Below are positions 38,570 through 39,317 of a stretch of DNA of 39,317 bases, piece by piece. This stretch comes from Bacteroidales bacterium (lineage in GTDB: Bacteria > Bacteroidota > Bacteroidia > Bacteroidales > UBA932): NCBI GenBank assembly GCA_024401635.1, contig JAKSKP010000012.1:1-39317 (forward strand), given 5' to 3'. Numbering within the stretch: the stretch's first letter is position 1; each line of letters opens with the position of its first letter. The position numbers and the translations under genes are program-made. The notes beneath the pieces are model-generated. The model was not told the origin of the DNA and did no database searches. It worked only from the letters and a program-made list of their open reading frames with translations.

Positions 38570-39317
38570 ATGAAAAAGACATTTACGCTTGCCGCACTGA
38601 TGACCTTTATGTTGTCATCTGCGGCCTATGCCTCCGATTATACACACTACGTCAATCCCTTCGTCGGAACCGGGGGACACGGGCACACTTTCCCGGCAGC
38701 TACGGCTCCCTTCGGAATGGTACAGGCCGGTCCGGACACCCGCCTCAGGGACTGGGACGGCTGCAGCGGTTATCACTACAGCGATTCCGTCATACTCGGA
38801 TTCACCCACACCCACCTCAGCGGCACGGGCTGTCTGGACTACGGTGACATACTTTTCATGCCGGTAACGGATGATGTGGTGGAATCCGCCTTTTCCCACG
38901 ACAGGGAAAGCGCTTCTCCGGGTTTTTATCAGGTGTTCCTTGACCATCAGAAGGTCAATGTCCGCATAGCTGCCGGCCGCAGGGTGGCGATGCACGAATA
39001 TGCTTTTCCGGCAGGAGCCGACCGTGGCGTGCACATAGACCTCCATCACAGGGACAGGCTGCTGGGATGCACGCTGGAGCTTGTGGACGGCAGAGCCGTG
39101 AAGGGTTGGAGACGCTCCAGCTCCTGGGCCAAGACCCACGACGTATATTTCTATGCCGAATTTTCGGAGAATGTCATCTCTGCCGAGTCCGTTGACTCCG
39201 CATCCGTCCGTTTGGTTTTCGCCTCCGGCAAGGCTCCTCTCAAGCTTCGCATTGCCCTGTCCAGCGTGTCCTGCGACAATGCCCGGGGGGATCTCAGGGC
39301 TGAGACCGCCGGGGGGG
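38570..39317 (+). CDS. GH92 alpha-mannosidase, N-terminal part (partial)
   Basis: The gene runs off the right edge; 249 codons are visible. A signal peptide (MKKTFTLAALMTFMLSSAAYA) precedes the GH92 N-terminal beta domain: DYTHYVNPFVGTGGHGHTFP, then TAPFGMVQAGPDTR and GFTHTHLSGTGC, which are hallmarks of the family. GH92 enzymes are calcium-dependent exo-acting alpha-mannosidases, secreted or periplasmic and common in gut Bacteroidales. The catalytic domain lies beyond the window. The start is 15 bp after the DUF1015 stop and no promoter box was seen between them. Confidence 0.93.
   Translation, partial: MKKTFTLAALMTFMLSSAAYASDYTHYVNPFVGTGGHGHTFPAATAPFGMVQAGPDTRLRDWDGCSGYHYSDSVILGFTHTHLSGTGCLDYGDILFMPVTDDVVESAFSHDRESASPGFYQVFLDHQKVNVRIAAGRRVAMHEYAFPAGADRGVHIDLHHRDRLLGCTLELVDGRAVKGWRRSSSWAKTHDVYFYAEFSENVISAESVDSASVRLVFASGKAPLKLRIALSSVSCDNARGDLRAETAGG

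Overview
The window is chromosomal DNA of a Bacteroidota bacterium, most likely order Bacteroidales and probably gut-associated. Evidence: promoters of the TTTG-N19-21-TAnnTTTG type, almost no Shine-Dalgarno sites, a short SerA with Lys where the catalytic His normally sits, MurA with Asp in place of the catalytic Cys, DUF2147 and DUF1015 proteins, a LytTR membrane regulator, and GH2 and GH92 glycosidases. Most of it is dense housekeeping sequence. I found no tRNA, rRNA, CRISPR array, transposase or phage gene, and no gene-free stretch over 300 bp. The longest gaps are 80-321 and 9565-9802.

Layout. 1-321: the end of an unidentified gene, then AT-richer sequence with a possible remnant of an adenylation domain. 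322-7818 (minus): one compact operon, dnaG-metG-ddh-murB-murA, linking replication priming, Met-tRNA charging, meso-diaminopimelate synthesis and the first two committed peptidoglycan steps. 7897-9564 (plus): fhs, one-carbon metabolism. 9803-20335 (plus): a 22-gene ribosomal run from rplP to rplQ that includes secY, map, infA, rpmJ and rpoA. It starts in the middle of the classical S10 operon behind its own promoter and ends at a strong terminator. 20442-25966 (plus): a secreted protein of unknown function, a membrane-anchored coiled-coil protein, hemW and an aminopeptidase P. 25991-26473 (minus): a DUF2147 protein. 26582-27639 (plus): rpsP-rimM. 27662-29251 (minus) and 29416-30234 (plus): an acyl-CoA synthetase divergent from a LytTR regulator. 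30262-34628 (minus): a pRiA4b ORF-3-like protein, miaA and a GH2 beta-galactosidase. 34720-38554 (plus): a YigZ-type protein, serC, serA and a DUF1015 protein. 38570-end: the start of a GH92 alpha-mannosidase.

The most unusual feature is inside hemW: a 129-bp element (43 codons exactly) bounded by perfect 26-bp inverted arms. It keeps the reading frame and lies between the radical-SAM cysteine motif and the GGGTPS motif. It looks like a palindromic element able to live inside a protein-coding gene, comparable in concept to the Rickettsia palindromic elements. MetG and the GH2 enzyme also carry odd Cys/Gly-rich internal segments that could be older insertions. Other points are full UAAGGAGG Shine-Dalgarno sites on three ribosomal genes in a lineage that normally avoids them, the break of the S10 cluster in front of rplP, and a 9-bp direct repeat upstream of the LytTR gene.
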